A stretch of DNA of 64,000 bases, from assembly GCA_020622165.1 (NCBI GenBank), contig JACNMN010000003.1:331703-395702 (forward strand), written 5' to 3'. The notes beneath the pieces are model-generated. The model did not search any database. It was not told where the DNA came from and worked only from the letters and a program-made list of their open reading frames with translations. Source of the DNA: Boseongicola sp. H5 (GTDB lineage: Bacteria > Pseudomonadota > Alphaproteobacteria > Rhodobacterales > Rhodobacteraceae). The translations under genes were made by a program, and so were the position numbers. Of this stretch, positions 27,045-37,804 are shown piece after piece (positions within the stretch are counted from its first letter, which is position 1; the number at the start of each line of letters is the position of its first letter).

Positions 27045-28652
27045 ATGACCATCTGGGATGAGCTGAAGGACCATCGGGACGCGAATGGGGGCCTCCGGAT
27101 CCTCGATCTGTTCGCGGACGAGAACCGGGCCGAGACCTTTTCGCGCCGGGTCGACGGGCTGCTTTTCGACTTCTCGAAAACCGCATTGGATGCCGGGGCG
27201 ATGTCGCTTCTTCTTGAGCTGGCCCGAAGCCGGTCGGTGGAGAACCGTCGCGACGCGATGTTCGCGGGCGCGCGGATCAACGAGACCGAGGGGCGCGCGG
27301 TGCTGCACACCGCGCTTCGGGCGCCCGGCGGGGTGGTCGAGCTGGATGGCCGGGACGTCATGCCCGGCGTGCTGGAGACCCGGTCGCGCATGGCCGATTT
27401 CGCGAATGCGGTGCGCCATGGCGGTCTTGTCGGGCAGGGCGGCACCTATACCGATGTGGTGAATATCGGGATCGGCGGCTCCGATCTGGGCCCGGCCATG
27501 GCGACCCTGGCCCTGGCGCCCTGGGCGGACGGGCCGAGGCTGCATTACGTCTCCAACATCGACGGCGCGCATATCCATGACACGCTGGCGGGGCTGGACC
27601 CGGCGCGCACGCTGGTGATCGTGGCCTCCAAGACCTTCACGACGATCGAAACGATGACCAACGCACGGACCGCGCGGGACTGGATGGCCGGAACAGTCGC
27701 AGACCCGGCGACGCAGTTCGCGGCCGTGTCGAGCGCCACGGACAAGACCGATGCGTTCGGTATCCCGCCGGAGCGTGTTTTCGGTTTCGAGGACTGGGTT
27801 GGCGGGCGGTATTCACTCTGGGGGCCGATCGGGCTTGGGGTGATGCTGGCGGTGGGGCCCGAGCCGTTTGGCCAGATGCTCGCCGGCGGCCACGCGATGG
27901 ACACTCATTTCCGAGAGGCCGATCTTGCGGATAACCTGCCCGTGCTGCTCGCGCTGGTGGGGATCTGGCACAACCAGATCTGCGGCCATGCGACCCGCGC
28001 GGTGCTGCCTTACGATCAGCGTCTGGCGCGTTTGCCCGCCTATCTTCAGCAACTGGAGATGGAGAGCAACGGCAAGCGCGTCGCGATGGACGGCACCGAT
28101 CTGGCGCGCGACAGCGGCCCGATTGTCTGGGGCGAGCCGGGCACCAACGGGCAGCATGCGTTCTATCAGCTGATCCATCAGGGAACCCGGATTGTGCCGT
28201 GTGAATTTCTGCTGGCCGCCGAGGGGCATGAGCCCGATCTGGCCCATCAGCACCGGTTGCTGGCGGCCAATTGCCTCGCCCAGTCCGAGGCACTGATGCG
28301 GGGCCGGTCGCTGGAGGAGGCGCGGGCGCTGATGGCGGGCAAGGGGCTGTCGGGCGACGAGCCGGAACGTCAGGCCCGCCACCGGGTCTTTCCCGGAAAC
28401 AGGCCGTCCACCACCCTGCTTTACAAGCGGCTGACACCCTTTGTTCTGGGCCAGATCATCGCGCTTTACGAGCATCGGGTGTTTGTCGAGGGCGTGATCC
28501 TGGGGATCAATTCCTTCGATCAATGGGGCGTGGAACTGGGCAAGGAACTGGCTCTGGCCTTGGAGCCCGTCTTGAGCGGGGAAGTCGACGGGGCCGAGAA
28601 GGACGCCTCCACAAGGCAGCTTGCCCGCGCCGTTCGCACCGGCAGCCTATAG
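27045..28652 (+). CDS. pgi: Glucose-6-phosphate isomerase
   Basis: Interconverts glucose 6-phosphate and fructose 6-phosphate. It has 535 residues. Motifs: NIGIGGSDLGPAMA, ASKTFTTIETMTNA (SIS domain), the catalytic Glu region GEPGTNGQHAFYQLIHQG, and the C-terminal GINSFDQWGVELGK with the catalytic lysine. AGGGATG-type site precedes the ATG. Being in the zwf operon lets fructose enter the Entner-Doudoroff route. No clear terminator was seen before the convergent tRNA gene. Confidence 0.96.
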   Translation: MTIWDELKDHRDANGGLRILDLFADENRAETFSRRVDGLLFDFSKTALDAGAMSLLLELARSRSVENRRDAMFAGARINETEGRAVLHTALRAPGGVVELDGRDVMPGVLETRSRMADFANAVRHGGLVGQGGTYTDVVNIGIGGSDLGPAMATLALAPWADGPRLHYVSNIDGAHIHDTLAGLDPARTLVIVASKTFTTIETMTNARTARDWMAGTVADPATQFAAVSSATDKTDAFGIPPERVFGFEDWVGGRYSLWGPIGLGVMLAVGPEPFGQMLAGGHAMDTHFREADLADNLPVLLALVGIWHNQICGHATRAVLPYDQRLARLPAYLQQLEMESNGKRVAMDGTDLARDSGPIVWGEPGTNGQHAFYQLIHQGTRIVPCEFLLAAEGHEPDLAHQHRLLAANCLAQSEALMRGRSLEEARALMAGKGLSGDEPERQARHRVFPGNRPSTTLLYKRLTPFVLGQIIALYEHRVFVEGVILGINSFDQWGVELGKELALALEPVLSGEVDGAEKDASTRQLARAVRTGSL

Positions 28653-28688
28653 CGGCCTGATCTGTAGTCCAATCGCGGCTGGCCTTGG

Positions 28689-28759
28689 AGCGGGTAACGG
28701 GAATTGAACCCGTAACTTAAGCTTGGGAAGCTCGCGTGATACCTTTTCACCATACCCGC
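28689..28759 (-). tRNA. tRNA-Gly (anticodon CCC)
   Basis: The minus strand folds as a 71-base cloverleaf: acceptor GCGGGTA/TACCCGC, T arm ACGGG-TTCAATT-CCCGT, anticodon loop TTCCCAA giving CCC, discriminator T. CCA is not encoded. The anticodon stem is weak, with a G-T wobble and a C-A mismatch at its base, but conserved loop bases are intact. Confidence 0.9.
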
Positions 28760-28813
28760 GCTCAGGCCGTTGAGATACTCAAAGCCGCCAGGGGCGTCAA
28801 TTGCAGAAACGGC

Positions 28814-30853
28814 TCAGGACCGGCGCCGGCGGCGTCTGCCGCCATCCGATCCGCCGCTTGCGCCGAAGGCCACGGCCGGCAAGGTTGTGACCTTTGCAAG
28901 TTCGGGGAACGGATCGGTGGCGTGGGGGATCGCATTGGCGGCGACGAAATGCTCCTGAAATCTGGGCTCCACCGCGGTTTCGACCTTGTGGATCCGTCCG
29001 ACGGTTTGTTCGATCTGCGTGCGAGCGGCCCGGTTGCACAGGGCGATGCGGGCGCCGTGACCGGCCGCGTTGCCGGCACTTGTGACCTTGTCCAGCGGTG
29101 CATCGGGGATCATGCCCAGAACCATGGCGTGTTTCGGGCTGATATGGGCACCGAACGCCCCGGCCAGAACCACGCGGTCGACCGTGTCGATCTCAAGCTG
29201 GTCCATCAGCAGACGCGCGCCCGCGTAGAGGGCCGATTTCGCCAGCTGGATGGCCCGAATATCGCCCTGGGTCACGGTGATGCGCGGGCCGCCATCCGCC
29301 GTTCCGTCATGGAGCAGATAGGCATGGGTCCGCCCTTCGGGCTCCGCGCGCGTCGTGCCGGTCTGCGCGGCCGAGCCGATCAGGCCCGAGGCGTCCAGAA
29401 GCCCCGCCATCCGCATCTCGGCCACGGCTTCGATGATGCCCGAGCCGCAGATCCCGGTCACGCCGGTGGCCGCTGTTGCCTTGGCAAATCCGGGGTCGTC
29501 GGACCACAGGTCGGAGCCGATGACGCGGAAGCGGGGCTCCTTGGTGTCCGGGTCGATCTCCACCCGTTCGATGGCACCGGGGGCGGCGCGCTGGCCGGAA
29601 CTGATCTGCGCTCCCTCGAAGGCGGGCCCGGTGGGGGAGGAGCAGGCAAGAACCCGGGTCCTGTCGCCCAGAAGGATCTCGGCATTGGTGCCGACATCGA
29701 CGATCAGCACCAGATCCTCGGATTTGTCGGGCGCCTCGCTGAGTGCCACGGCGGCGGCATCGGCCCCCACATGGCCCGCGATGCAGGGCAGCAGATACAC
29801 CTGCGCCTCCGCATTCAGCGCGTTAAGGTCCAGATCGCGGGCGGGCAGGGTGAGACTGTCGGAGGTTGCCAGCGCGAAAGGCGCCTGACCCAGTTCCACC
29901 GGGTCGATGCCAAGCAGCAGATGGTGCATGACCGGATTGCAGACGACCACGGTCTCCATGATCAGGGCGGGGTCGACCTGCGCCTCGGCGGCGATTTCGC
30001 CGGCCAGCGTATTGATCGCCTCGCGCACCGCATTGGTCATCTCGACATCGCCGCCGGGGTTCATCATGACATAGGAGACGCGGCTCATCAGGTCTTCGCC
30101 GAAGCGGATCTGCGGGTTCATCAGCCCGGAGGAGGCCAGAACTTCCCCGGTGACCAGATCGCACAGATGCGCGGCGATCGTGGTGGAGCCCAGATCGATC
30201 GCCAGCCCGTAAAGGCCACCTTCGTGAAAGCCCGACCAGACATCGAGGATCAGGGTTTGTTCCGTATTCGCAGGGGTATGGAGGGCGAGGCTCACCTTCC
30301 ATTCGCCCTTGCGCAGCGCCGGTTGGAGCTTGCGCAGAACCGGCAGGCCCGCGTGCACATGTTCGATGCCCCACTGATCGCGCAGCGCATCCTGCACCCG
30401 CTCCAGATCGCCGGAGGGTTCGTGCATGTCGGGCTCCTGCACCTCGACCAGCACAAGCCGCGTGGCAGGGTCCATCGTGATCGGCCGGGCAGAGGCCGCC
30501 TTGCGCACGACCTGCCGGTGAACCTGCGACTCCGGCGGGACATCGACCACCACATCGCCCTGCACGGTGGCCTGGCAGCCAAGCCTGCGCCCCCGATTCA
30601 GGCCCCGGACCCGGTCATAGCGCTCTTCGACGGCGTTCCAGTCCGACAGGGCTGTTTCCGATACTGTGACGCCATGCTTGGGGAAATCGCCGAACGAAGG
30701 CGCGATCTGGCATTTGGAGCAGATACCCCGCCCGCCGCAAACCGAATCCAGATCGACACCAAGCTGCCGGGCAGCGGTTAGAATGGGCGTACCCACGGGG
30801 AAATGCCCGCGTTTGCCGGAGGGGGTGAAGATGACTAGGGGATCGCTGGACAT
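28814..30853 (-). CDS. Corrinoid-protein reductive activase (RACo-like; 2Fe-2S + ASKHA)
   Basis: Protein of 679 residues. The N-terminal ferredoxin domain has Cys39, Cys45, Cys48 and Cys93 for one 2Fe-2S cluster. The large C-terminal part is an actin-like ATPase (DUF4445/ASKHA) with YGLAIDLGSTTIAAHL and IVDVGTNAEILLGD as phosphate loops and GICGSGIIEAVAEM. RACo/RamA proteins use ATP to re-reduce Co(II) corrinoid proteins that have slipped out of the methyl-transfer cycle. It is the last gene of the minus-strand operon with MTHFR- and methyl-H4folate methyltransferase-like genes, which fits. The tail ends in a poly-arginine stretch. No corrinoid protein or substrate methyltransferase gene is in the window. 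Confidence 0.87.
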   Translation of the reverse strand: MSSDPLVIFTPSGKRGHFPVGTPILTAARQLGVDLDSVCGGRGICSKCQIAPSFGDFPKHGVTVSETALSDWNAVEERYDRVRGLNRGRRLGCQATVQGDVVVDVPPESQVHRQVVRKAASARPITMDPATRLVLVEVQEPDMHEPSGDLERVQDALRDQWGIEHVHAGLPVLRKLQPALRKGEWKVSLALHTPANTEQTLILDVWSGFHEGGLYGLAIDLGSTTIAAHLCDLVTGEVLASSGLMNPQIRFGEDLMSRVSYVMMNPGGDVEMTNAVREAINTLAGEIAAEAQVDPALIMETVVVCNPVMHHLLLGIDPVELGQAPFALATSDSLTLPARDLDLNALNAEAQVYLLPCIAGHVGADAAAVALSEAPDKSEDLVLIVDVGTNAEILLGDRTRVLACSSPTGPAFEGAQISSGQRAAPGAIERVEIDPDTKEPRFRVIGSDLWSDDPGFAKATAATGVTGICGSGIIEAVAEMRMAGLLDASGLIGSAAQTGTTRAEPEGRTHAYLLHDGTADGGPRITVTQGDIRAIQLAKSALYAGARLLMDQLEIDTVDRVVLAGAFGAHISPKHAMVLGMIPDAPLDKVTSAGNAAGHGARIALCNRAARTQIEQTVGRIHKVETAVEPRFQEHFVAANAIPHATDPFPELAKVTTLPAVAFGASGGSDGGRRRRRRS

Positions 30854-30894
30854 TTGGATGGCCTGTATGTCTTCGGGTTAGAGGGCAGCGCGTC

Positions 30895-31584
30895 TTAGCC
30901 CAGAAATTCCGCGCCGAACAGCCAGACCGCAAGCGGCACCGGCGCCACGGCAAGACACAAGGTGAGAGCGAGGGGCAGGGGCCGGAACACGCGGCTCAGA
31001 CCCGCAAGAAGCGACAGCCCGCCGCCGCCACCGATCACGGCATTGCCGGGCAGGTTCAGAAGCATCGCCAGCGTCAGATAGCGATAGCGCAGCAAGCACG
31101 GCGCCGCCCATCGCGGGAGGCGCCGCCTCAGCAATGCCAGCCGCGCGTCTGCGCCAAGCGGCGCGATCTCCGCGATCATCCGGCAGGCCGAAGTCATGTG
31201 CAGATCCAGAAACAGCCGGTGCATGACGGTGATCGGCAGATAGCGGCCCAGAAGATAGGCCAGCAGAAGCCCGAGGACGGTGGCGAGATAGACCGCCGGC
31301 GCAATCTCCGCGCCGCGCATCAGTAACAGGGCCAGACCGATCTCCACCCCCGGCACGAAGGGCACGGAAATCAGAATTGCATAAAGCAGCAGGACGCCGC
31401 CGGTCAGGACGATCTGCGTCGCCCAACGGTCCGTTTCGGGCAGCCGGTCGCTGAGCGTCATCGCGACATCGTAGAGCGACAGAAGCAGAAGGGCCGCCCC
31501 GACCACGACCGCACAGCGCAAAGCCAGACGCGGCAACGCCACGCGCCAGGGCGGCGGCGTCAGATCCCGTGGCGGATCGGTCAT
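30895..31584 (-). CDS. Integral membrane protein, VTT/DedA-like
   Basis: About 229 residues with six or so hydrophobic segments (residues 20-42, 58-75, 78-115, 165-185, 190-225). The stretches VPFVPGVEIGLALLLMRG and NLPGNAVIGGGGGLSLLAGL resemble the re-entrant loops of the VTT (TVP38/DedA/TMEM41) family, so a lipid- or ion-handling role is possible. It lies between the methyltransferase and the activase genes on the same strand, 41 bases before the activase. Assignment is by pattern only. Confidence 0.6.
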   Translation of the reverse strand: MTDPPRDLTPPPWRVALPRLALRCAVVVGAALLLLSLYDVAMTLSDRLPETDRWATQIVLTGGVLLLYAILISVPFVPGVEIGLALLLMRGAEIAPAVYLATVLGLLLAYLLGRYLPITVMHRLFLDLHMTSACRMIAEIAPLGADARLALLRRRLPRWAAPCLLRYRYLTLAMLLNLPGNAVIGGGGGLSLLAGLSRVFRPLPLALTLCLAVAPVPLAVWLFGAEFLG

Positions 31585-31713
31585 CGACCGGGTTGGCGAG
31601 GGGGCATGCTCTCTCCGCGACTGCGTTCTGCGGAGTGTTCCGCCCTTGGTCTGGTTTGGTCAACATGCGGTTTCCGGGCCGCAAGACCGGCCCGGCTGGC
31701 CGATCCGACCCGC

Positions 31714-32679
31714 TCACGCCCGTCTGCGCCCGCCACGGCGCCCGCTGCGGCCCGCACCCGATGCAATCGCGGCCTTCGCCGCCTCGGGGAAGGGCATGCC
31801 CTCCTTCACGGCCTCCAAAACCTTGGCAAAGCCGATCCATTTGCCGCCATTGGGATCGTGGTTCATCAGGAAATTCGCGGCGTTCACCGCCTCCATCTCC
31901 ACCGGACGTACCGGGTTCATGATGGCGCTGGTCATTCCCGCGCCGATCGCCATCGGCAGGAAAGCGGCGTTGATACCGTGGCGGTTGGGCAGGCCGAAAG
32001 AGATATTCGATGCGCCACAGGTTGTGTTTACGCCCAGTTCTTCACGCAGCTTCGCCACCAGCGTGAACACCTGCCGCCCGGCGGTGGCCATGGCGCCGAC
32101 GGGCATCACCAGCGGGTCGACCACGATGTCATGGGCCGGTATGCCGAAATCGGCGGCCCGTTCGACGATTTTCTTGGCGACGGCGAAGCGCACATCCGGG
32201 TCTTCGGAGATGCCGGTATCGTCATTCGAGATCGCAACCACAGGCACGTTATATTTCTTCACGAGCGGCAGGATCGCCTCCAGCCGCTCCTCCTCTCCGG
32301 TGACGGAGTTCAGAAGCGGGCGGCCCTCGGCCAGTTCAAGCCCCTTTTCCAGCGCGCCTGGGACAGAGCTGTCGATACATAAAGGAACATCCACAAGCCC
32401 CTGAACAAGCTCGATCATCTTGCCCATGAGCGGTGGTTCGGTCTCGTTCGGGTTGGGGTTGGAATTGTATACGACGCCCGCATTCACATCCAACACCATC
32501 GCACCGCAGGCCACCTGTTCCAGCGCGTCCTTCTCGACAGTGGAAAAATCCCCCGCTTCAAGCTGCGCGGCCAGCAGTTTGCGTCCGGTGGGGTTGATCC
32601 GTTCGCCGATCACGCAGAACGGCTCGTCAAAGCCGATGACGACGGTTTTGGATTTGGACTCAAGGACAGTGCGGGTCAT
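31714..32679 (-). CDS. Methyltetrahydrofolate:corrinoid methyltransferase (MtgA/AcsE-like)
   Basis: Pterin-binding protein of 321 residues, in the dihydropteroate synthase-like barrel family that moves a methyl group between a corrinoid protein and tetrahydrofolate. The pterin site starts with VIGERINPTGRK, and DVNAG, CIDSS, NSVTGEEE and VVDPLVMPVGA follow. The C-terminus ends in a basic tail (GRSGRRGGRRRA) not needed for the fold. The gene starts 12 bases after the MTHFR-like gene, so H4folate-methyl made here can pass to MTHFR. Family certain; the methyl donor (glycine betaine, methoxy-compounds, methylated amines) is not shown by the sequence. Confidence 0.87.
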   Translation of the reverse strand: MTRTVLESKSKTVVIGFDEPFCVIGERINPTGRKLLAAQLEAGDFSTVEKDALEQVACGAMVLDVNAGVVYNSNPNPNETEPPLMGKMIELVQGLVDVPLCIDSSVPGALEKGLELAEGRPLLNSVTGEEERLEAILPLVKKYNVPVVAISNDDTGISEDPDVRFAVAKKIVERAADFGIPAHDIVVDPLVMPVGAMATAGRQVFTLVAKLREELGVNTTCGASNISFGLPNRHGINAAFLPMAIGAGMTSAIMNPVRPVEMEAVNAANFLMNHDPNGGKWIGFAKVLEAVKEGMPFPEAAKAAIASGAGRSGRRGGRRRA

Positions 32680-32691
32680 GAATATTCCTGT

Positions 32692-33621
32692 TCAGACATT
32701 GGCGGGGCGGGTCGAGGCGCCCCCGTGATCGATGGCCCATTGGGCATTCGTCTTGATGCCGCCCAAGGGGAAGAAATGGACCGCCTCTATATTGAAATCC
32801 GGATTGGCAGCCTTGTGTGCGGCCAGTTTTGTCAGAATGTCCAGAGGCTCGAACGGCAAGAGCAGCTTGGTGACGTCCTTGGCCCGCTTCTGCAGCACGT
32901 CGAGCGACGGGCCAACCCCGCAGGCAATGGCGAAGCGGATCAGGGTCTGCAGCTTGGCGGGCCCCGCGATGCCGATATGGATCGGCAGGCGGATACCTTC
33001 GGCGGAAAGGCGGTCGGCCCATGCGATCACCGGCGCGGCCTCGAACGCGAATTGCGTGGCCAGCGCCATCTCCGCATCGGTGCGGTCGGCGAAATCCTGT
33101 TTCCAGCGCAGCGCCTCCATCACCATGGCATCGCCGCCGTCGGGGTCGATGTCGCGGTTGCCCTCGGGATGGCCTGCGACATGCAGACGCCTGAAGCCCG
33201 CCTTGTCGAACAGACCGGTTTCCATCAACTGCATGGAGCTGTGAAACGCCCCGACGGGCTTTGGCGGGCCGCCGGCCAGAAGCAGCGCCTGATCGACTCC
33301 CGCCTCGCCCTGGTAGCGGGCGATCCAGTCGGCCAGCGTCGCCTTGTCTGCGATTATGCGAGCCGGGAAATGCGGCATGACCGCATAGCCATCGGCGGCC
33401 AGACGCGCGGCGGTCGCCACCATGTCGTCAATCGGTGTACCCTCGATATGGGCGATGTAGACGCGGGTGCCTTCGGGCAGGAGCGCGCGGAAATCCTCGA
33501 CCTTCTCGGCGGTGCGCGGCATCACCTCGATCGAATAGCCGTCCAGAAATGCCTCCAGCTCGGGGTTGACCGGCGGTGCGGGCATTGCGGCGGAAGTGCG
33601 TTTGAAGTTCAACAGGGCCAT
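32692..33621 (-). CDS. Methylenetetrahydrofolate reductase family protein
   Basis: MetF-like FAD barrel of 309 residues, interconverting 5-methyl- and 5,10-methylene-H4folate. Motifs: SIEVMPRTAEKVEDFRALLP, YIAHIEGTP, ALLLAGGPPKPVGAF, RLHVAGHPEGN, and IPIHIGIAGPA. The ATG at 33621 (MALLNFKRTS) has GGAGAG just upstream; the frame extends to 33687 without a better start. In this operon it probably runs in the oxidative direction, taking methyl groups from the corrinoid methyltransferase, rather than making methionine; that is inference from context. Confidence 0.85.
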   Translation of the reverse strand: MALLNFKRTSAAMPAPPVNPELEAFLDGYSIEVMPRTAEKVEDFRALLPEGTRVYIAHIEGTPIDDMVATAARLAADGYAVMPHFPARIIADKATLADWIARYQGEAGVDQALLLAGGPPKPVGAFHSSMQLMETGLFDKAGFRRLHVAGHPEGNRDIDPDGGDAMVMEALRWKQDFADRTDAEMALATQFAFEAAPVIAWADRLSAEGIRLPIHIGIAGPAKLQTLIRFAIACGVGPSLDVLQKRAKDVTKLLLPFEPLDILTKLAAHKAANPDFNIEAVHFFPLGGIKTNAQWAIDHGGASTRPANV

Positions 33622-33655
33622 CAATCTCTCCAGGGGTGATGTCGGGCGCATGGGA

Positions 33656-33967
33656 TCACGCGGCCTTGCCGCTTTCCCATCCGTCATTGGCGATCAGCGT
33701 TTTCAGACGATCCTGATCATAGGTTCGGTCCAGAAGGTCGGCTTGCGCCGCCGCGATCTCGTCCGGCTCGCCCTCGACCTCGAACGGCGCGGCCTTGCGC
33801 CAGTCGGCCAGATACGCGTCATCGTCCTTGGCGCCGACCTTCATCGCGCAGCGGTCGATTGCCTGTTCGAACCGCTCGGGCAGGGGGGCCTTGGACCCGC
33901 GCCGTCCCTTGCCCACAATGATCTGGGCCGGGATATCACGCCAGTAAACGATGGTGACGGCGGGCAT
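33656..33967 (-). CDS. Small protein of the 'virulence factor' family (PF13769-like)
   Basis: Short protein of 103 residues: PAVTIVYWRDIPAQIIVGKGRR near the start and an acidic C-terminal half. It resembles a conserved family of Rhodobacterales that regularly adjoins MTHFR and methyl-H4folate methyltransferase genes; the name is historical and no virulence role is implied. Start ATG at 33967 is chosen over upstream in-frame ATGs for family length. First gene of the five-gene one-carbon operon, 34 bases before the MTHFR-like gene. Function unknown. Confidence 0.7.
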   Translation of the reverse strand: MPAVTIVYWRDIPAQIIVGKGRRGSKAPLPERFEQAIDRCAMKVGAKDDDAYLADWRKAAPFEVEGEPDEIAAAQADLLDRTYDQDRLKTLIANDGWESGKAA

Positions 33968-34203
33968 GGGCGAATCCTTATCTCTGGCCGTCACCATATG
34001 GGCGGCTGACCTGCCCACCGGGCCTGTTTTCGACATCAATTGGGGCCGGAACGACCCCGGCCGAACCTTAGGCGCTGAGGCGGGCTCAGGCCAGCGCCGC
34101 GGGCCGTCATAATTCTCATGATGATGTTGAGGGCGAGCAAGAGCATTGTGAGTTCACGACCGGGCCGCTACATTCGGGACAACTTGATCATTCGGAGGGG
34201 CCG

Positions 34204-35361
34204 ATGTCACGCAAGCGTGTTCACGGTGGCGGCCCGTTCCCCAGACCCGTCGCCCCGGTCAGCCCGGTGGCGGCCCCGCCTGTCGAACGGAAACCCGCTG
34301 CGGACAATCGCCCCGATCCCGCGGATCTTTATGCCGCGCTGGATCTGGGCACCAATTCCTGTCGCATGCTGATTGCGCAGCCCAAGGGCAATCAGCTGCA
34401 TGTGGTGGATTCATTCTCGAAATCCGTGCAGTTGGGCCATGGGCTGGAAGCGTCGGGCCGGCTGTCGCGAAGCTCCATGGCGCGCGCGGTCGGCGCTCTG
34501 AAGATCTGTCAGCGCAAGCTTGGCCAGCACGATGTGCGCCGCGCGCGTCTGGTGGCGACCGAAGCCTGCCGGCGTGCGGTCAATGCGCGCGATTTCATCA
34601 ATGTGGTCAAGCGGGACACGGGGCTGGAGCTGGAGATCATCGAGCCGGAGGAGGAGGCGCGGCTGGCTGTGGTGTCCTGCGCGCCGCTGGTGTCCACCCG
34701 GACCGAGCAATTGCTGGTCGTCGATATCGGCGGCGGCTCGACCGAGCTTGTCTGGATCGATCTGAGCCGGGTGCCGGCGCTGGAACGCCCCCGCGCGATC
34801 ATGCGGCTGCATCAGGGCTTTGATCACGAGGATACGGTTTTTCCGCGCGCCAAGGTGGTGGACTGGATTTCCGTGCCACTGGGCGTGGCGACGTTGAAGG
34901 ACATGTATTCAGACGTGACCGACGACAGCGCGCGCTTCGCGCTCATGAGCTGGTATTTCGAGGAGCAGCTTGCGGAGTTCTCGCCCTATGACGATGCGGC
35001 GGACCAGGCCCGCGAGGGGTTCCAGATCATCGGCACCAGCGGGACGGTCACGACCGTGGCGGCCAGCCATCTGGGCTTGCGGCGCTATGACCGCAACAAG
35101 GTGGACGGGCTCCGGATGACCTCCGACCAGATCGACACGGTCATTCAGGGATATCTGAGCCTCGGCCCCGAAGGCCGGCGCAAGGACCCCCGGATCGGAC
35201 GGGACCGGCAGACCCTGATCATGTCGGGCGCGGCGATCCTGCAGGCGCTGCTGCGGGCCTGGCCCACGGACCGGCTGAGCGTGGCCGACAGGGGCCTGCG
35301 GGAGGGGCTGCTTTATGCGCAGATGTCCTCCGATGGTGTTCTGGAGGATGGTCCGCTATAG
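34204..35361 (+). CDS. ppx: Ppx/GppA family phosphatase
   Basis: Exopolyphosphatase/pppGpp phosphatase family protein of 385 residues. The actin-like phosphate loops are AALDLGTNSCRMLIA and VVDIGGGSTELVWI; the catalytic Glu is in ATEACRRA. It lacks the C-terminal HD domain of E. coli Ppx, as usual for the short alphaproteobacterial form. A Pro/Ala-rich N-terminal extension of about 40 residues precedes the fold. GGAGG lies before the ATG. It heads a probable two-gene unit with rlmE 133 bases downstream. Confidence 0.88.
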   Translation: MSRKRVHGGGPFPRPVAPVSPVAAPPVERKPAADNRPDPADLYAALDLGTNSCRMLIAQPKGNQLHVVDSFSKSVQLGHGLEASGRLSRSSMARAVGALKICQRKLGQHDVRRARLVATEACRRAVNARDFINVVKRDTGLELEIIEPEEEARLAVVSCAPLVSTRTEQLLVVDIGGGSTELVWIDLSRVPALERPRAIMRLHQGFDHEDTVFPRAKVVDWISVPLGVATLKDMYSDVTDDSARFALMSWYFEEQLAEFSPYDDAADQAREGFQIIGTSGTVTTVAASHLGLRRYDRNKVDGLRMTSDQIDTVIQGYLSLGPEGRRKDPRIGRDRQTLIMSGAAILQALLRAWPTDRLSVADRGLREGLLYAQMSSDGVLEDGPL

Positions 35362-35494
35362 GAATGGCGCCCGGGCCTTGCCCGGGATCCGGCGAGGGTC
35401 GTCTTGCACCGGGGCGGGACGCGCGCGCGGTTCGGCCGCGAGGTTTCCGGCGGGATGATTTTTGAAACACTGAGGCAAGGAGCTCAAGCGCACC

Positions 35495-36211
35495 ATGGCG
35501 AAGGGCACAAGCGGGCGCGGGCAGCGCGATTTGCGGGTGAAGGTGAAGACCGCGCGGGGGCGCAAGCTCAGCTCGACCCTGTGGCTCGAACGGCAGTTGA
35601 ACGACCCGTATGTGAAACGGGCCCAGGCGGAGGGATATCGCGGGCGCGCGGCGTTCAAGATTTCCGAACTGGACGACAAGTACCGGTTTCTGGTGCCCGG
35701 TGCGCGGGCGGTCGATCTGGGATGCGCGCCGGGTGGCTGGTGTCAGGTGGCGGTGAAGCGGGTCAACGCCCTGGGCGACCGCCCGGGCAAGGCGGTGGGC
35801 CGGGTCATCGGGCTTGACCTGCAGCCGGTCGAGCCGATTGCCGGGGCCGAGATCCACCAGCTCGACTTCATGGAAGACGGGGCGGACGCGCAGGTGAAAG
35901 CCTGGCTTGGCGGCAAGGCCGATGTGGTGATGAGCGACATGGCGGCGGCGGCGTCGGGGCATAAGCAGACCGACCATCTGCGGATCATCGCCTTGTGTGA
36001 GGCGGCAGCGGAGCTGGCCTTCGACGTGCTGGAGGAGGGCGGCACCTTCGTCGCCAAGGTATTGGCCGGTGGCGCCGAGGGGACGTTGCAGAAACGGCTC
36101 AAGCAGCGGTTCACCAAGGTGGCCAACGTGAAACCCGCGGCGAGCCGTGCCGACAGTTCGGAGAAATTCGTCGTCGCCACCGGGTTCAAGCCTGCCGAGG
36201 ATGTGGAGTGA
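35495..36211 (+). CDS. rlmE: 23S rRNA (uridine-2'-O-)methyltransferase RlmE
   Basis: FtsJ/RrmJ-type enzyme of 238 residues that methylates U2552 in the 23S A-loop late in 50S assembly. The catalytic K-D-K-E tetrad lies in [36 protein letters not shown] and [12 protein letters not shown]. The SAM motif is [13 protein letters not shown]. Basic N-terminus of about 30 residues ([16 protein letters not shown]) likely contacts rRNA. AAGGAG lies about 13 bases before the ATG. Confidence 0.94.
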   Translation: MAKGTSGRGQRDLRVKVKTARGRKLSSTLWLERQLNDPYVKRAQAEGYRGRAAFKISELDDKYRFLVPGARAVDLGCAPGGWCQVAVKRVNALGDRPGKAVGRVIGLDLQPVEPIAGAEIHQLDFMEDGADAQVKAWLGGKADVVMSDMAAAASGHKQTDHLRIIALCEAAAELAFDVLEEGGTFVAKVLAGGAEGTLQKRLKQRFTKVANVKPAASRADSSEKFVVATGFKPAEDVE

Positions 36212-36276
36212 CGCGGCAATTTCGCCAAAGCCGCCGCGTACCAGATTTGGGGGTTTCCCTTCGGCGCGCCCCATGA

Positions 36277-37773
<1,497 letters not shown>

Positions 37774-37804
37774 GTATGATGTCGGCCAGTCTTGATGTGA
37801 TCAG

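Noticed and set aside
33968..34203. GC-rich hairpins before ppx as a folate or SAM riboswitch
   Set aside because: I could not recognise conserved core elements of any known riboswitch; simple stems are expected at this GC.
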